Of a stretch of 64,000 nt of DNA, positions 47,012-56,032 are shown piece by piece (within the stretch, counting starts at the first letter, position 1; each line of letters opens with the position of its first letter). This DNA is from Candidatus Pullilachnospira intestinigallinarum. Lineage in GTDB: Bacteria; Bacillota; Clostridia; Lachnospirales; Lachnospiraceae. The translations under genes and the position numbers were made by a program. The stretch spans positions 1 to 64,000 of the forward strand of contig DVIN01000017.1 in NCBI GenBank assembly GCA_018711275.1. The letters run 5' to 3'. The notes beneath the pieces were generated by a model that was not told where the DNA came from, searched no databases, and saw only the letters and a list, made by a program, of their open reading frames with translations.

Positions 47012-48046
47012 CTACGTCTTTTTAAAAATGGAATCCAACTGAACTTTTAAAGTTTTCAGATTATCCACGACGTTTTCATAATCCATACGCTTGGGTCCGA
47101 TAATACCGATCGTTCCCTTCATCCCGTCTCCCAGATCGTAGGATGCGGTGACAACGCTGCAGTCCTTCATGGTCTGAATAGGGGATTCACTTCCTATATA
47201 TACCTGAATTCCGGTGTTTTCTTCATCGGAAACAGTATCTTTGATCATCTCCGCCAGTTCTTTTTTATCCTCAAGGGCGGAGATCAGTTCGCTGGCTTTA
47301 CTGCTGTCCGCCAGCTCCGGATATTTGAAAATATTGGTGGCTCCGCTGGTGTATACCGGAACTTCCTCCTCGTCCGCTTCAATCACCCTGGCCACTGCAT
47401 CCAGCACCTCACTGACCACACTGCTGTGGACGCCTGCCTGCTCCTTCAGCTTCTTGATCAGTCCCAGATTGATCTGATCGATGGTCAGCCCGTTCAGCTG
47501 AGTATTCAGCAGAAGATTCAGCTTCAGAATCTGTTCGTCATCGATGGGTTCTGTCAGTCCGATAATCTGGTTTTTCACCAGATTTCCCTCCGCCACAATC
47601 ACTGCCAGAATCTGTTCCTCATTCACCTTTGACAGCTGAATGAACTTCAGCTTGTTGTGGTGATAGGTGGGACCGGTAATCATCGTGGCATAATTGGTAT
47701 TGGATGCCAGAATCCGAACAACCTGTTTCAGCACCTTTTCCATCCGGTCTGTTTTCTCAATCATCATCTCCTGAATCTGGGCTACTTCCTGTTTCTTTTC
47801 CTCCATCAGCTCATCCACATACAGACGATAGCCCGCATCTGAAGGAATCCTTCCGGCTGACGTATGAGGCTGGATAATGTAACCCATCTCCTCCAGGTCG
47901 GACATCTCGTTGCGGATCGTAGCGGAACTCAGATTCAAGTCCGTGTCCTTGGAAATCGTTCTGGAACCCACCGGTTCTCCCGTCTCAAGATACGTCTTGA
48001 TGATCGCTTTTAAAATCTTACGCTTTCTTTCATCCAGTTCGCTCAA
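47012..48046 (-). CDS. hrcA: Heat-shock repressor HrcA
   Basis: 344 residues from a TTG at 48046, nine bases after AAAGGAG and giving the usual start SELDERKRKILKAIIKTYLETGEPVGSRTIS. An N-terminal winged helix (SSATIRNEMSDLEEMGYI...TSAGRIPSDAGYRLYVD) and a GAF-like dimer domain ending IGIIGPKRMDYENVV. HrcA binds CIRCE operators and is kept active by GroEL. Both CIRCE sites it should bind are in this window. Confidence 0.97.
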   Translation of the reverse strand: MSELDERKRKILKAIIKTYLETGEPVGSRTISKDTDLNLSSATIRNEMSDLEEMGYIIQPHTSAGRIPSDAGYRLYVDELMEEKKQEVAQIQEMMIEKTDRMEKVLKQVVRILASNTNYATMITGPTYHHNKLKFIQLSKVNEEQILAVIVAEGNLVKNQIIGLTEPIDDEQILKLNLLLNTQLNGLTIDQINLGLIKKLKEQAGVHSSVVSEVLDAVARVIEADEEEVPVYTSGATNIFKYPELADSSKASELISALEDKKELAEMIKDTVSDEENTGIQVYIGSESPIQTMKDCSVVTASYDLGDGMKGTIGIIGPKRMDYENVVDNLKTLKVQLDSIFKKT

Positions 48047-48089
48047 AAGAATCCGCTCCTTTCTCTTCCATCCTGAAGTTTTTAGCTTG

Positions 48090-48116
48090 TTAGCACTCAA
48101 CTTTAAGGAGTGCTAA
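48090..48116 (-). promoter_or_regulatory. CIRCE operator of the hrcA operon
   Basis: Perfect TTAGCACTC, nine bases, GAGTGCTAA, a few bases downstream of the expected transcription start. It gives HrcA autoregulation. Confidence 0.97.
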
Positions 48117-48129
48117 CATCTATGTTTTT

Positions 48130-48158
48130 AAGATAGCACCACCTCTGAGGTTTGTCAA
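48130..48158 (-). promoter_or_regulatory. Promoter of hrcA-grpE-dnaK-dnaJ
   Basis: Minus strand TTGACA (48153-48158), 17-base spacer, TATCTT (48130-48135), immediately upstream of the CIRCE. Confidence 0.88.
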
Positions 48159-48201
48159 TGGGTATTTTCAAATTTTTTTGATTTTTTTGCGGTTTTCCGG
48201 A

Positions 48202-48240
48202 AAAAGGCGGCATCACCATTTTCTGATGATACCGCCTTTT
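48202..48240 (-). terminator. Terminator of uvrB
   Basis: Minus-strand stem AAAAGGCGGTATCA/TGATGCCGCCTTTT (one wobble) followed by further T residues. Confidence 0.88.
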
Positions 48241-48267
48241 ATCGTAACGCAGATCCGGCCGCTTTCT

Positions 48268-50256
48268 TCACTCATCCAGCTCGGCCAAATTTTTCTTCAG
48301 TTCGATCATCTTGTCGCGCAGCTGAGCGGCAGCTTCAAAATTCAGTTCCGCCGCAGCCGCTTTCATCTGTTTCTGTACCTCCCCGATCAGTTTCTCCAGT
48401 TCTTTGCGGCTCATGGATTCAGGCGCTTTTTCCAGTGTTTCTTCTGTTTTGGCCACTTCCCTGGAAATACTGATCAGATCTCTGACAGCCTTTTTGATGG
48501 TCTGCGGCGTGATACCGTGTTCCTTATTATATTGTTCCTGCAGAGCTCTCCGCCGCCGGGTCTCGTCGATGGCCATCCGCATGGAATCGGTGACCACATC
48601 CGCATACATGATCACATGCCCCTCCGCATTTCTGGCAGCCCGGCCGATGGTCTGAATCAGCGATGTCTCGGAACGGAGAAATCCTTCTTTATCCGCGTCC
48701 AGGATTGCCACCAGTGTAATCTCCGGAATATCCAGACCTTCCCGCAGCAGATTGATACCCACCAGCACATCAAACACATCCAGCCGCATATCCCGGATAA
48801 TCTCCGTTCTCTCCAGCGTATCAATATCCGAATGAAGATATTTTACCCGGATTCCCAGCTCTCTCATGTAGTCTGTCAGCTCTTCCGCCATGCGTTTGGT
48901 AAGCGTGGTAATCAGCACCTTATGATGATTTTCCACCTCTTTATTGACTTCTCCCACCAGATCATCAATCTGCCCTTCCACCGGACGGACCTCCACGTTC
49001 GGATCCAGCAGACCGGTAGGACGGATAATCTGTTCTGCCCGCAGCATCTCATGCTCTTCCTCGTATTCTCCCGGTGTGGCCGACACGAACAGTATCTGGT
49101 CCACCCGTTCCTCAAACTCTGTAAAATTCAGCGGCCGGTTATCCTTGGCCGACGGCAGACGGAAACCATAATCCACCAGTGTGGTCTTTCTGGACTGATC
49201 TCCCGCATACATTCCGCGGATCTGCGGGATCGTTTTATGGGACTCGTCGATGATAATCAGGTAGTCGTCACCAAAATAATCCATCAGCGTATACGGCGGC
49301 TGGCCCGGTTTCAGTCCGGACAGATGGCGGGAATAGTTTTCAATACCGGAACAGAAGCCGGTCTCTTTCATCATCTCAATGTCGAAATTGGTCCGCTCGT
49401 TAATCCGCTGTGCCTCCAGAAGCTTGTCCTCGCTTTTAAAATACTCCACCTGTTCTTTCAGCTCCGCTTCAATATTCTTCGTAGCTTCCAGAATCCGCTC
49501 CATAGGCACCACATAATGAGAGGCGGGATAAAGGGCAATATGGTTCAATTCCCTTCGGATTTCACCGGTGAGCGTGTCAATTTCCGTAATCCTGTCAATT
49601 TCATCCCCAAAAAATTCCACCCGGATGGCCACATCCGATTCATAGGCCGGAATGATCTCCACCACATCCCCCCGCACCCGGAAGGTTCCCCGGTGAAAAT
49701 CCATATCGTTCCGCTCATACTGCATGTCGATCAGTTCCCGCAGCACCTGATCCCTGTCCTTTTCCATACCGGGGCGGAGGGAAACAATCATGTTCTGATA
49801 GTCCTTGGGACTTCCGATCCCGTAGATACAGGATACACTGGAGACAATGATGACGTCCCGGCGCTCGGAGAGCGCGGCGGTAGCGGAGAGACGAAGCCGG
49901 TCAATCTCATCGTTGATGGCAGAGTCCTTGGCGATGTAGGTATCGGTGGAAGGGACGTAGGCTTCGGGTTGGTAATAGTCGTAGTAGGAAACAAAATATT
50001 CCACCGCATTGTTGGGGAAAAACTCCTTGAATTCGCTGTAGAGCTGTGCCGCCAGCGTCTTATTATGCGCAATAATCAACGTCGGTTTATTCAGTTGCTG
50101 GATGACGTTGGCCATCGTAAACGTCTTACCGGAGCCGGTGACACCGAGAAGTGTCTCGCACTGATTTCCTTCTTTGAAACCTTTGACCAGCTGGTCGATC
50201 GCCTGGGGCTGGTCGCCGGTGGGTTTGTATTCTGATACTAATTCAAAATGATCCAT
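48268..50256 (-). CDS. uvrB: Excinuclease ABC subunit B
   Basis: 662 residues. Helicase motifs I to VI with Walker [14 protein letters not shown], the beta-hairpin region [30 protein letters not shown], and C-terminal UVR motif [31 protein letters not shown]. UvrB verifies lesions in nucleotide excision repair. AAGGAG precedes the ATG. No uvrA follows in the window. The promoter carries a possible LexA site. Confidence 0.98.
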   Translation of the reverse strand: MDHFELVSEYKPTGDQPQAIDQLVKGFKEGNQCETLLGVTGSGKTFTMANVIQQLNKPTLIIAHNKTLAAQLYSEFKEFFPNNAVEYFVSYYDYYQPEAYVPSTDTYIAKDSAINDEIDRLRLSATAALSERRDVIIVSSVSCIYGIGSPKDYQNMIVSLRPGMEKDRDQVLRELIDMQYERNDMDFHRGTFRVRGDVVEIIPAYESDVAIRVEFFGDEIDRITEIDTLTGEIRRELNHIALYPASHYVVPMERILEATKNIEAELKEQVEYFKSEDKLLEAQRINERTNFDIEMMKETGFCSGIENYSRHLSGLKPGQPPYTLMDYFGDDYLIIIDESHKTIPQIRGMYAGDQSRKTTLVDYGFRLPSAKDNRPLNFTEFEERVDQILFVSATPGEYEEEHEMLRAEQIIRPTGLLDPNVEVRPVEGQIDDLVGEVNKEVENHHKVLITTLTKRMAEELTDYMRELGIRVKYLHSDIDTLERTEIIRDMRLDVFDVLVGINLLREGLDIPEITLVAILDADKEGFLRSETSLIQTIGRAARNAEGHVIMYADVVTDSMRMAIDETRRRRALQEQYNKEHGITPQTIKKAVRDLISISREVAKTEETLEKAPESMSRKELEKLIGEVQKQMKAAAAELNFEAAAQLRDKMIELKKNLAELDE

Positions 50257-50300
50257 TCAAAATCTCCTTTATGAATCTAGTATTTTCATTCTCTTCCGCT

Positions 50301-50341
50301 ATTATAGCAAAGTATAAAAAGAAAGTACAGAACAAACATTC
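50301..50341 (-). promoter_or_regulatory. uvrB promoter with possible LexA site
   Basis: Minus strand TGTACT (50324-50329), 17-base spacer, TATAAT (50301-50306). Adjacent to the -35 lies GAACAAACATTC (50330-50341), one mismatch from the Firmicute SOS box GAAC-N4-GTTC. It is part of a longer inverted repeat AGAACAAA/TTTGTTCT (50329-50352) that could instead be a weak terminator of the upstream gene. Confidence 0.45.
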
Positions 50342-50373
50342 GAATTTGTTCTGCACCTTAAACGAATCTTCCT

Positions 50374-51230
50374 TTATATCTCTGCTTCAATAATCTCTAC
50401 GGTTCCATCCGGATGGCAGTATTGAATCACCGCTTCCGAGTTCTTGCAGGCGATCCGGAAAAATTTATTACAGTCCAGTTCCAGTACATGCCCTCTTTTC
50501 TCCAGTAATCTCACTGTATCAAAGCAATTCACATCTTCTATCTTAATATCCTCCAGTTGATGTTCTGCTATTTTGAATAAATCTTTCTGATCCAATGGTG
50601 TCTTTGTAATATATTCATAAGAAAAAAATAGTTCATCTGAGTTACCGTTAATTACATTTAAAAGGTATTCCTGATACGGCCTCGGAAACAAACGGTCTGT
50701 ATCAACTGACAATTCAACAATCGTATAAGCAATGCTTTCACCGCTCCCGTCGTTCTTACTTACCTGAATCTCTTTTCCCGTTAATTCTTTAAAATCGGCC
50801 CCCTCTGTTTCCACCAGAAATATCCCTGTTCCCGACGCAAGACGGCTCTGTATTTCTTCGTCCGGTAATGTACTGTTCCATGTAAATTCCCGAAGCTTCT
50901 CTATAGATAACCCAACCGCTTTAAACCGCAGGTACTCCAGACTTCTTCTTCCTCAGCCCCGCTGTACAGCGCCTGCAGCTCTGCATAAGGAGCCAGAAAC
51001 CGTTCCGGTTCCTCTGCTTGCGTAACTTCTACATAATCTGCCGCTATCCTATCGACTCCTTCAAGGCTCTCAACTTGTTCAAGAATCCCGTTATCCAGAA
51101 CTTTCTCCGCCTTTTCTTCATCTTTCAAGTTTTTTTTCGCTGTATAAGTTCTCAGCAAATATGCTCCAATCAGTCCTTCCCACACCGTGCATATTATATC
51201 CATGAACACTGTTACCATTTCCGTATTCAC
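50374..51230 (-). pseudogene. Two-part gene of unknown function, split by a probable one-base deletion
   Basis: The first part (51230 down to stop 50901-50903) starts at a GTG that overlaps the LytTR gene stop, has one membrane segment (VTVFMDIICTVWEGLIGAYLL), an acidic region and ends abruptly after AEEEEVW. The second part is open in the -1 frame from 50952 to 50374 and reads on smoothly as SLEYLRFKAVGLSIEKLREF to the end EIIEAEI. Restoring one base in the GAAGAAGAAG run (about 50939-50952) gives a single protein of about 285 residues. The N-terminus recalls sensor kinases of the agr/LytTR type, but no kinase domain follows, and no family is recognised. AT-richer than its surroundings. A sequencing error or real decay are both possible; a true two-gene arrangement is less likely because the second part has no ribosome site. 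Confidence 0.6.
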
Positions 51231-51772
51231 AGCATATTCCCCCAGTATCCGGCTAACGCCTCCATGAACGCTTTCCGCTTTGGCTTACTGACATAGACCG
51301 TCTCTCCGGAAGTCAATTCCACATCCAATTTCTCTACCTTCTTAACAAAAGCAAGATTCACAAGGAATCCCACGTGGCAGCGAAAAAATCCATACGGGGA
51401 CAGCTCCTTTTCTATCTCCTTCATGTTTTTATAGCAGATCACATCTCCATCGTCTGTATGTAACAGTAGATTTCTCTTATACGTTTCTGCATAATGCAGT
51501 TTCTTCACAGCCACTTTAAAAGAACCTTTGTCGTTCTGCACGACAATATAGGGATTTTTGTGTCTGTATTTTTCAATCCACCCCTTCATCTCCGTTTTCA
51601 GGCGGATATATTTCACAGGCTTTACAATAGAGTTCACAGCCTGGTATTTATAACCTTCCAAAGCGTACTGATTTAAGGATGTCAACATACCCAAACCTGT
51701 CATGCAGTCAATCAACACGAAGTCGTACCCTCTTTTCACTCCCTGATAACTTGAACTACAGCGTTTCTTCAT
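51227..51772 (-). CDS. LytTR-domain regulator with truncated receiver domain
   Basis: 181 residues. The C-terminal about 100 residues are a LytTR DNA-binding domain (NPYIVVQNDKGSFKVAVKKLHYAE, DGDVICYKNMKEIEKELSPYGFFRCHVGFLVNL, VYVSKPKRKAFMEAL). The N-terminal about 75 residues keep only pieces of a receiver: RGYDFVLIDC (where the phospho-Asp would lie) is joined directly to LTSLNQYALEGYKYQAVNSIVKPV, so the usual first 45 residues and about 25 residues in the middle are missing. It cannot work as a normal receiver. No clear ribosome site precedes the ATG, which lies 12 bases after the DUF6688-like gene. It may bind DNA constitutively or be a remnant. Confidence 0.7.
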   Translation of the reverse strand: MKKRCSSSYQGVKRGYDFVLIDCMTGLGMLTSLNQYALEGYKYQAVNSIVKPVKYIRLKTEMKGWIEKYRHKNPYIVVQNDKGSFKVAVKKLHYAETYKRNLLLHTDDGDVICYKNMKEIEKELSPYGFFRCHVGFLVNLAFVKKVEKLDVELTSGETVYVSKPKRKAFMEALAGYWGNML

Positions 51773-51784
51773 CCAACAAAACGG

Positions 51785-53020
51785 TTACTTATGCAAAGAG
51801 ATATCATCGCATTTTCCCGGCCGGGGCAGATACTGGACGGCAATCCGGTTTTCCGGCTTTACTTCCACCAGATACAGTACGGCAAGAAACAGCCATTCCA
51901 GCGGCTTCATCAAAAGATAGACCGCATCCGCGGCGTATGGGGAATGAATATGACGGGCAATCGGAAAACCATATCGGTCATAAAATTTCCGGATCCGCCT
52001 GTGGAGCCGGGGCGTCCGTTCCTCCAGCACCTGTTCAAACGCATTGGCGATACAAAGCTGCCGGTTTACAATCACCGGATGACCATGACGGACGCCCCGG
52101 CGCAGGGGACGCACCAGTCCGGGATGGCCGCCGGCTGCCACCGTACACAGATAATGCTCATCCTGATAAATATTCTGGGGCGCTTCCCGCAGAGACAGTC
52201 TCCAGTCACTGGTTTCCGTCCAGGCACGGATCACACTGTCCGGCCGCTGACCGCAGAGTATCAGAATACAGATCAGGATTCCCAGAAGCGGCCACATAAC
52301 GAGAAATGCCGCTGCCGGCCATCGGGAAGAATCCAGAAGCTTCCGGTTCCATTTTTCCAGCCATGGAGTCCGGAAGCTTTCCATTTTCTCCGGCTGCACC
52401 GTCTTCCATTCCTTTACCTTCCGCCGGATCACCTTGATTCCGATAAGAATTGCGTTGGCCGGCAGCAGGCAGAGATATGCCATCACAACATCCGGGCGAA
52501 ATACCTGGACAATCCACACAATGCACTCCGCCATCCCCAGATACATACCTGCCATGGCACAGACGGGAATCAGCGGCGGCATTTTGGAAAGGGTTCCATA
52601 AGACAGGATCAGATAACCTGCGATTCCCACCGCGGCCAGCAGTCCCACGGTCAGAATTCCCTGGGTCCAGATGGGAGTGTGCAGTTCCCGGTTGCGAAGC
52701 TGTTCTGTCCAGTCGGCAATGACAATGTTGGTCAGGGGAAGCGCCAGCATCGAATATACCATCCCCAGCACCAGAGTAACCGCCTCAAAGGTGCGGCCCT
52801 TCTTTAAGAACAGGGGACTGCGGGTTTCGCAGAAAAGGAAAATCACATTCACCGCCGTCAATACAAGAGGATAGACAAAAACCGGTCCCAGAAAGGCGCC
52901 TGTCATAAGCATTTCCACCCCGCCTTCTTCCGCTCCCCAAAGAGGGCCGGCCGCAATCCCCAGCACCAGAGCTGCCGCCACCGAAAGCACCACACTGTGT
53001 CTGACCCATTTTTCTTCCAT
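51785..53020 (-). CDS. Multi-pass membrane protein, DUF6688-like
   Basis: 411 residues. About seven membrane segments in the first 290 residues are followed by a soluble stretch with DEHYLCTVAAGGHPGLVRPLRRGVRHGHPVIVNRQLCIANAFEQVLEERTPRLHRRIRKFYD, then one more hydrophobic segment and a short tail. This conserved stretch with its Cys, His and Arg residues is what I associate with DUF6688; function unknown, and the label rests on memory. AAAGGAG lies about 11 bases before the ATG. It is GC-rich like the core genome, unlike the two genes downstream. Confidence 0.65.
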   Translation of the reverse strand: MEEKWVRHSVVLSVAAALVLGIAAGPLWGAEEGGVEMLMTGAFLGPVFVYPLVLTAVNVIFLFCETRSPLFLKKGRTFEAVTLVLGMVYSMLALPLTNIVIADWTEQLRNRELHTPIWTQGILTVGLLAAVGIAGYLILSYGTLSKMPPLIPVCAMAGMYLGMAECIVWIVQVFRPDVVMAYLCLLPANAILIGIKVIRRKVKEWKTVQPEKMESFRTPWLEKWNRKLLDSSRWPAAAFLVMWPLLGILICILILCGQRPDSVIRAWTETSDWRLSLREAPQNIYQDEHYLCTVAAGGHPGLVRPLRRGVRHGHPVIVNRQLCIANAFEQVLEERTPRLHRRIRKFYDRYGFPIARHIHSPYAADAVYLLMKPLEWLFLAVLYLVEVKPENRIAVQYLPRPGKCDDISLHK

Positions 53021-53189
53021 GATTCACCCGCTCCTTTCTCCATTTTGTCCGCATGGCCTGCCATTTCCTTTATTTTGCCACAGGATTCATCAAAATACAA
53101 TGCATTCCCTTTACGCCGTCATTCAGGAAGCTTTCTCCCGCTATGGTGTACTTTTCTATTCTCCTCCGTCTTATCATAGAATTTTCAAG

Positions 53190-53218
53190 TTTACCCCTTT
53201 CCTGGTTCATGCTATAAT
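53190..53218 (+). promoter_or_regulatory. Promoter of the M20 amidohydrolase gene
   Basis: TTTACC (53190-53195), 17-base spacer, TATAAT (53213-53218). Confidence 0.75.
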
Positions 53219-53296
53219 GAACACTACTCAAAAGGCATTGCTCCGGCAGCTGCCGGATTCAACTTTTACCCATTATGGAGAAGGGGGAACAATTCC

Positions 53297-54529
53297 ATGA
53301 AAATCAACAGCAGGAGGCTCTGGATGCGTCTGCATCAGCTGGCCGGGATCGGCAAACATACGGACGGCAGCATTACCCGGCTTCCTTTCACCCCGCAGGA
53401 CCGGCAGGCTGGTCTGCTGATCCTCTCGTTCATGAAAGAAGCCGGTCTGAAAACCCGGCAGGATGCTGCCGGAAATCTCATCGGGCAGTGGATTCCGGAA
53501 GGAATTTCCGGGGAACAGGCGGCGCCGGTTATCGTCGGTTCTCACTATGATACGGTTCTCAATGGAGGGGCCTTTGACGGCTGTTTGGGACTTCTGGCAG
53601 CCATCGAAGCCGTTCAGTCCATGCGGGAAGCGGGATATGTGCCCTCCTGTCCCGTTTATGTGATCGGATTTAAAGACGAGGAGGGAAACCGGTTTGGTTA
53701 CGGCATGGTGGGAAGCCGCTCCATCTGTGGACGTATGCAGCCCGAGGGACTTTTCTCCCGGGACCGGGATGGTATCAGCCTGGGGGACGCCATGACCGCC
53801 TTTGGCCTGGATCCTTCCCGGCTGAACAGCTGTCGGATTTTTCCCATCCGTGCCATGCTGGAACTCCACATTGAACAGGGGAAGATTCTGGAAAGCCAGG
53901 GCTGCACCATCGGAATTGTGGAGGGAATCGCCGGTCTGGAACGCCATACCATCCGAATCGAGGGAAACAGCGCCCATGCCGGCGCCACTCCCATGGAAGC
54001 CCGGCAGGATCCGGTACCCGCCATGAGCCGGTGGATTCTGGAGATCACCCGCCTGGCCAGAGAACGGAAACACTGTGTGGCGACCGTGGGGAGCATCCAG
54101 ACTTCTCCCGGCGCCTGCAATATCATCTGCGGCAGTGTGGAATTTTCTCTGGATCTCCGGAGTCTGCGGGATCAGGACCGGAAGGAAATCATGGAGAACA
54201 TGGCGGTCTTCGAAAAACAGCTGGAATGGCAGGAGCACGTTAGGATCCGACGCTGGCTGGACCAGGAAATTCCATCCGCGCCCTGTGCGGATGGTCTGAA
54301 AAGCCGAATGGAAGAAATCTGCAAAAAAGAAGGCTATTCCTTCTGCCGTCTCATGAGCGGAGCCGGCCATGACAGTATGAATTTTTCCGGCATCTGCCCC
54401 ATCAGTATGATTTTTGTTCCCTCTGTGGGAGGCTATTCCCACCGAAAGGAAGAATTCACCTCCATGGAGGACTGCGGCGCCGGCACCCAGGTACTTCTGG
54501 AAATGATACTGGCGGCAGAAACCTTCTGA
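53297..54529 (+). CDS. M20-family Zn-dependent amidohydrolase (allantoate/N-carbamoyl amino acid type)
   Basis: 410 residues, the family's usual length. Metal-site motifs: VGSHYDTVLNGGAFDGCLG, FKDEEGNRFGYGMVGS, LELHIEQGKILE and, at the end, SGAGHDSMNFS. The lid/dimer domain carries GNSAHAGATPMEARQDP. Enzymes of this group (AllC, HyuC, ureidoglycolate and beta-ureidopropionase types) cut N-carbamoyl bonds. Its position before a purine permease and adenine deaminase suggests purine-derived ureides, but hydantoin or pyrimidine products are also possible. No allantoinase or dihydropyrimidinase is in view. Confidence 0.85.
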   Translation: MKINSRRLWMRLHQLAGIGKHTDGSITRLPFTPQDRQAGLLILSFMKEAGLKTRQDAAGNLIGQWIPEGISGEQAAPVIVGSHYDTVLNGGAFDGCLGLLAAIEAVQSMREAGYVPSCPVYVIGFKDEEGNRFGYGMVGSRSICGRMQPEGLFSRDRDGISLGDAMTAFGLDPSRLNSCRIFPIRAMLELHIEQGKILESQGCTIGIVEGIAGLERHTIRIEGNSAHAGATPMEARQDPVPAMSRWILEITRLARERKHCVATVGSIQTSPGACNIICGSVEFSLDLRSLRDQDRKEIMENMAVFEKQLEWQEHVRIRRWLDQEIPSAPCADGLKSRMEEICKKEGYSFCRLMSGAGHDSMNFSGICPISMIFVPSVGGYSHRKEEFTSMEDCGAGTQVLLEMILAAETF

Positions 54530-54544
54530 CCGCAGAATATCCGG

Positions 54545-54572
54545 TTTTAATTCCCGGTTTTCGGGATTAAAA
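54545..54572 (+). other. Hairpin between the amidohydrolase and permease genes
   Basis: Arms TTTTAATTCCCG (54545-54556) and CGGGATTAAAA (54562-54572), five-base loop. It has no T-tract beyond the stem and may be a weak terminator or stabiliser. The 54530-54642 gap shows no purine riboswitch signature. Confidence 0.5.
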
Positions 54573-54642
54573 TAATGGAAAGTACGCAACGCGCACTTTC
54601 TGCTGTAATAAAACGCTGATTCCACGAAAGAGGAGGTACAAA

Positions 54643-55968
54643 ATGAAAGAGAAAATCAGCAGCTTTTTCCGCTTTAAGGAGCGGGGAACCAATTTCCGGG
54701 TGGAAACCATTGCGGGAATCACAACCTTTATGACCATGGCTTATATCCTGGTGGTACAGCCCAGCCTGATGGTGGGCGACGGAGATTCCATTGTGGACAT
54801 CAATGGGGTTCTGATCACCAAGGAGGCCATTCTGGTAACCTGTGCCATCGTCAGCGCCTTTATCACGCTGCTTATGGCTCTGTATGCCAATCTTCCCTTT
54901 GCCCTGGCCACGGGTATGGGAAGCAACGCCATGTTCGGCGCCATGCTCATTGCGGGAGATATTTCCTTCGGAGGCATCATGTCCATGATCCTGATCTCCG
55001 GTACGATTTTTCTTCTGCTGACCATCTTCGGTGTCCGGGATCTGATCGTAAAGACCATTCCCAAAAATCTGAAAATTGCCATCAGTACGGCCATCGGCTT
55101 CTACATTGCTTATCTGGGCTTTGACAACAGCGGCATCGGAAATTTCACTGACGGCATCAGCCGGGGGGATTTCACCCAGCCGTCGGTATACCTGGCTCTT
55201 TTCGGTCTGATCCTGATCGCTGTTCTCAACGCGAAGAAAGTAACCGGAGCCATTCTGATCGGCATTGTGGTGGTAACGGTTCTGGGAATTCCTCTGGGAG
55301 TAACTACCGTGCCGGATACCCTGGCAAAAGTTCCCGATTTTGGAACATTGGGCAACGTTATGCTGGAGTTTGACTGGAAAGAAGTACTGTCCTTCTCCGC
55401 GGTTCCTCTTATCTTCGTGGCCTTCTGCGGAGATTTCTTCTCCACGCTGGGAACCGTCCTGGGTGTGGGCGCAAAGGCCGGCATGCTGGATGAAAACGGC
55501 GATTTTCCGAATATCCAGAAACCTTTCCTGGTGGACGCCATCGGTACCTGTGTGGGCGCCTGCACCGGTAATACGGTAATCACTACCTTCGTGGAATCCA
55601 GCGCCGGCGTAGAAGCCGGAGGCCGTACCGGTTTTGCCAGTGTCATCACAGCCATCATTTTCGGTCTCATGGTCTTCCTGTCTCCGATGGTTCTGATGAT
55701 CCCCAATGCAGCCACCGGTCCTGCCCTGATCTTCGTGGGATTTCTGATGATCCAGGGAATCCAGAATATTGATTTCTCCGATTTCACCGAGGCATTCGGA
55801 CCCTTTACCATGATCATGTTTACCATTTTCACCGGTTCCATCGCAGGCGGAATTTCCGCGGGCATCATTGCTCACGCACTGATCAAACTGCTGACCGGAA
55901 AGGTGAAAGAAGTGCATCCGTTCCTGTATGTACTGTGTATTCCTCTGATCCTGTACTTTATTTCCTGA
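54643..55968 (+). CDS. NCS2/AzgA-type purine permease
   Basis: 441 residues with 12 or more hydrophobic segments. It starts with the AzgA pattern FFRFKERGTNFRVETIAGITTFMTMAYILVVQP, and has LATGMGSNAMFG, IAFVFCGDFFSTLGT-type segment (here FVAFCGDFFSTLGTVLGVG) and GNTVITTFVESSAGVEAGGRTG in the second half. Members (PbuG, PbuO, AdeQ, GhxQ) are proton symporters for adenine, guanine or hypoxanthine. With ade directly after it, adenine is the most likely substrate. AGGAGG precedes the ATG. Confidence 0.9.
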   Translation: MKEKISSFFRFKERGTNFRVETIAGITTFMTMAYILVVQPSLMVGDGDSIVDINGVLITKEAILVTCAIVSAFITLLMALYANLPFALATGMGSNAMFGAMLIAGDISFGGIMSMILISGTIFLLLTIFGVRDLIVKTIPKNLKIAISTAIGFYIAYLGFDNSGIGNFTDGISRGDFTQPSVYLALFGLILIAVLNAKKVTGAILIGIVVVTVLGIPLGVTTVPDTLAKVPDFGTLGNVMLEFDWKEVLSFSAVPLIFVAFCGDFFSTLGTVLGVGAKAGMLDENGDFPNIQKPFLVDAIGTCVGACTGNTVITTFVESSAGVEAGGRTGFASVITAIIFGLMVFLSPMVLMIPNAATGPALIFVGFLMIQGIQNIDFSDFTEAFGPFTMIMFTIFTGSIAGGISAGIIAHALIKLLTGKVKEVHPFLYVLCIPLILYFIS

Positions 55969-56032
55969 CCGGGATCCAAAAAGGATCCCTTTATGGCCAT
56001 TCGGCCAATAATAATGAAAGGCGGTGTAGGTT

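Noticed and set aside
50901..50952. Programmed -1 ribosomal frameshift in the split gene
   Set aside because: No X-XXY-YYZ slippery heptamer and no following pseudoknot are evident; a one-base deletion in a short repeat is simpler.
54530..54642. Purine riboswitch upstream of the permease
   Set aside because: The conserved loop and junction sequences of the purine aptamer are absent; only simple hairpins are present.
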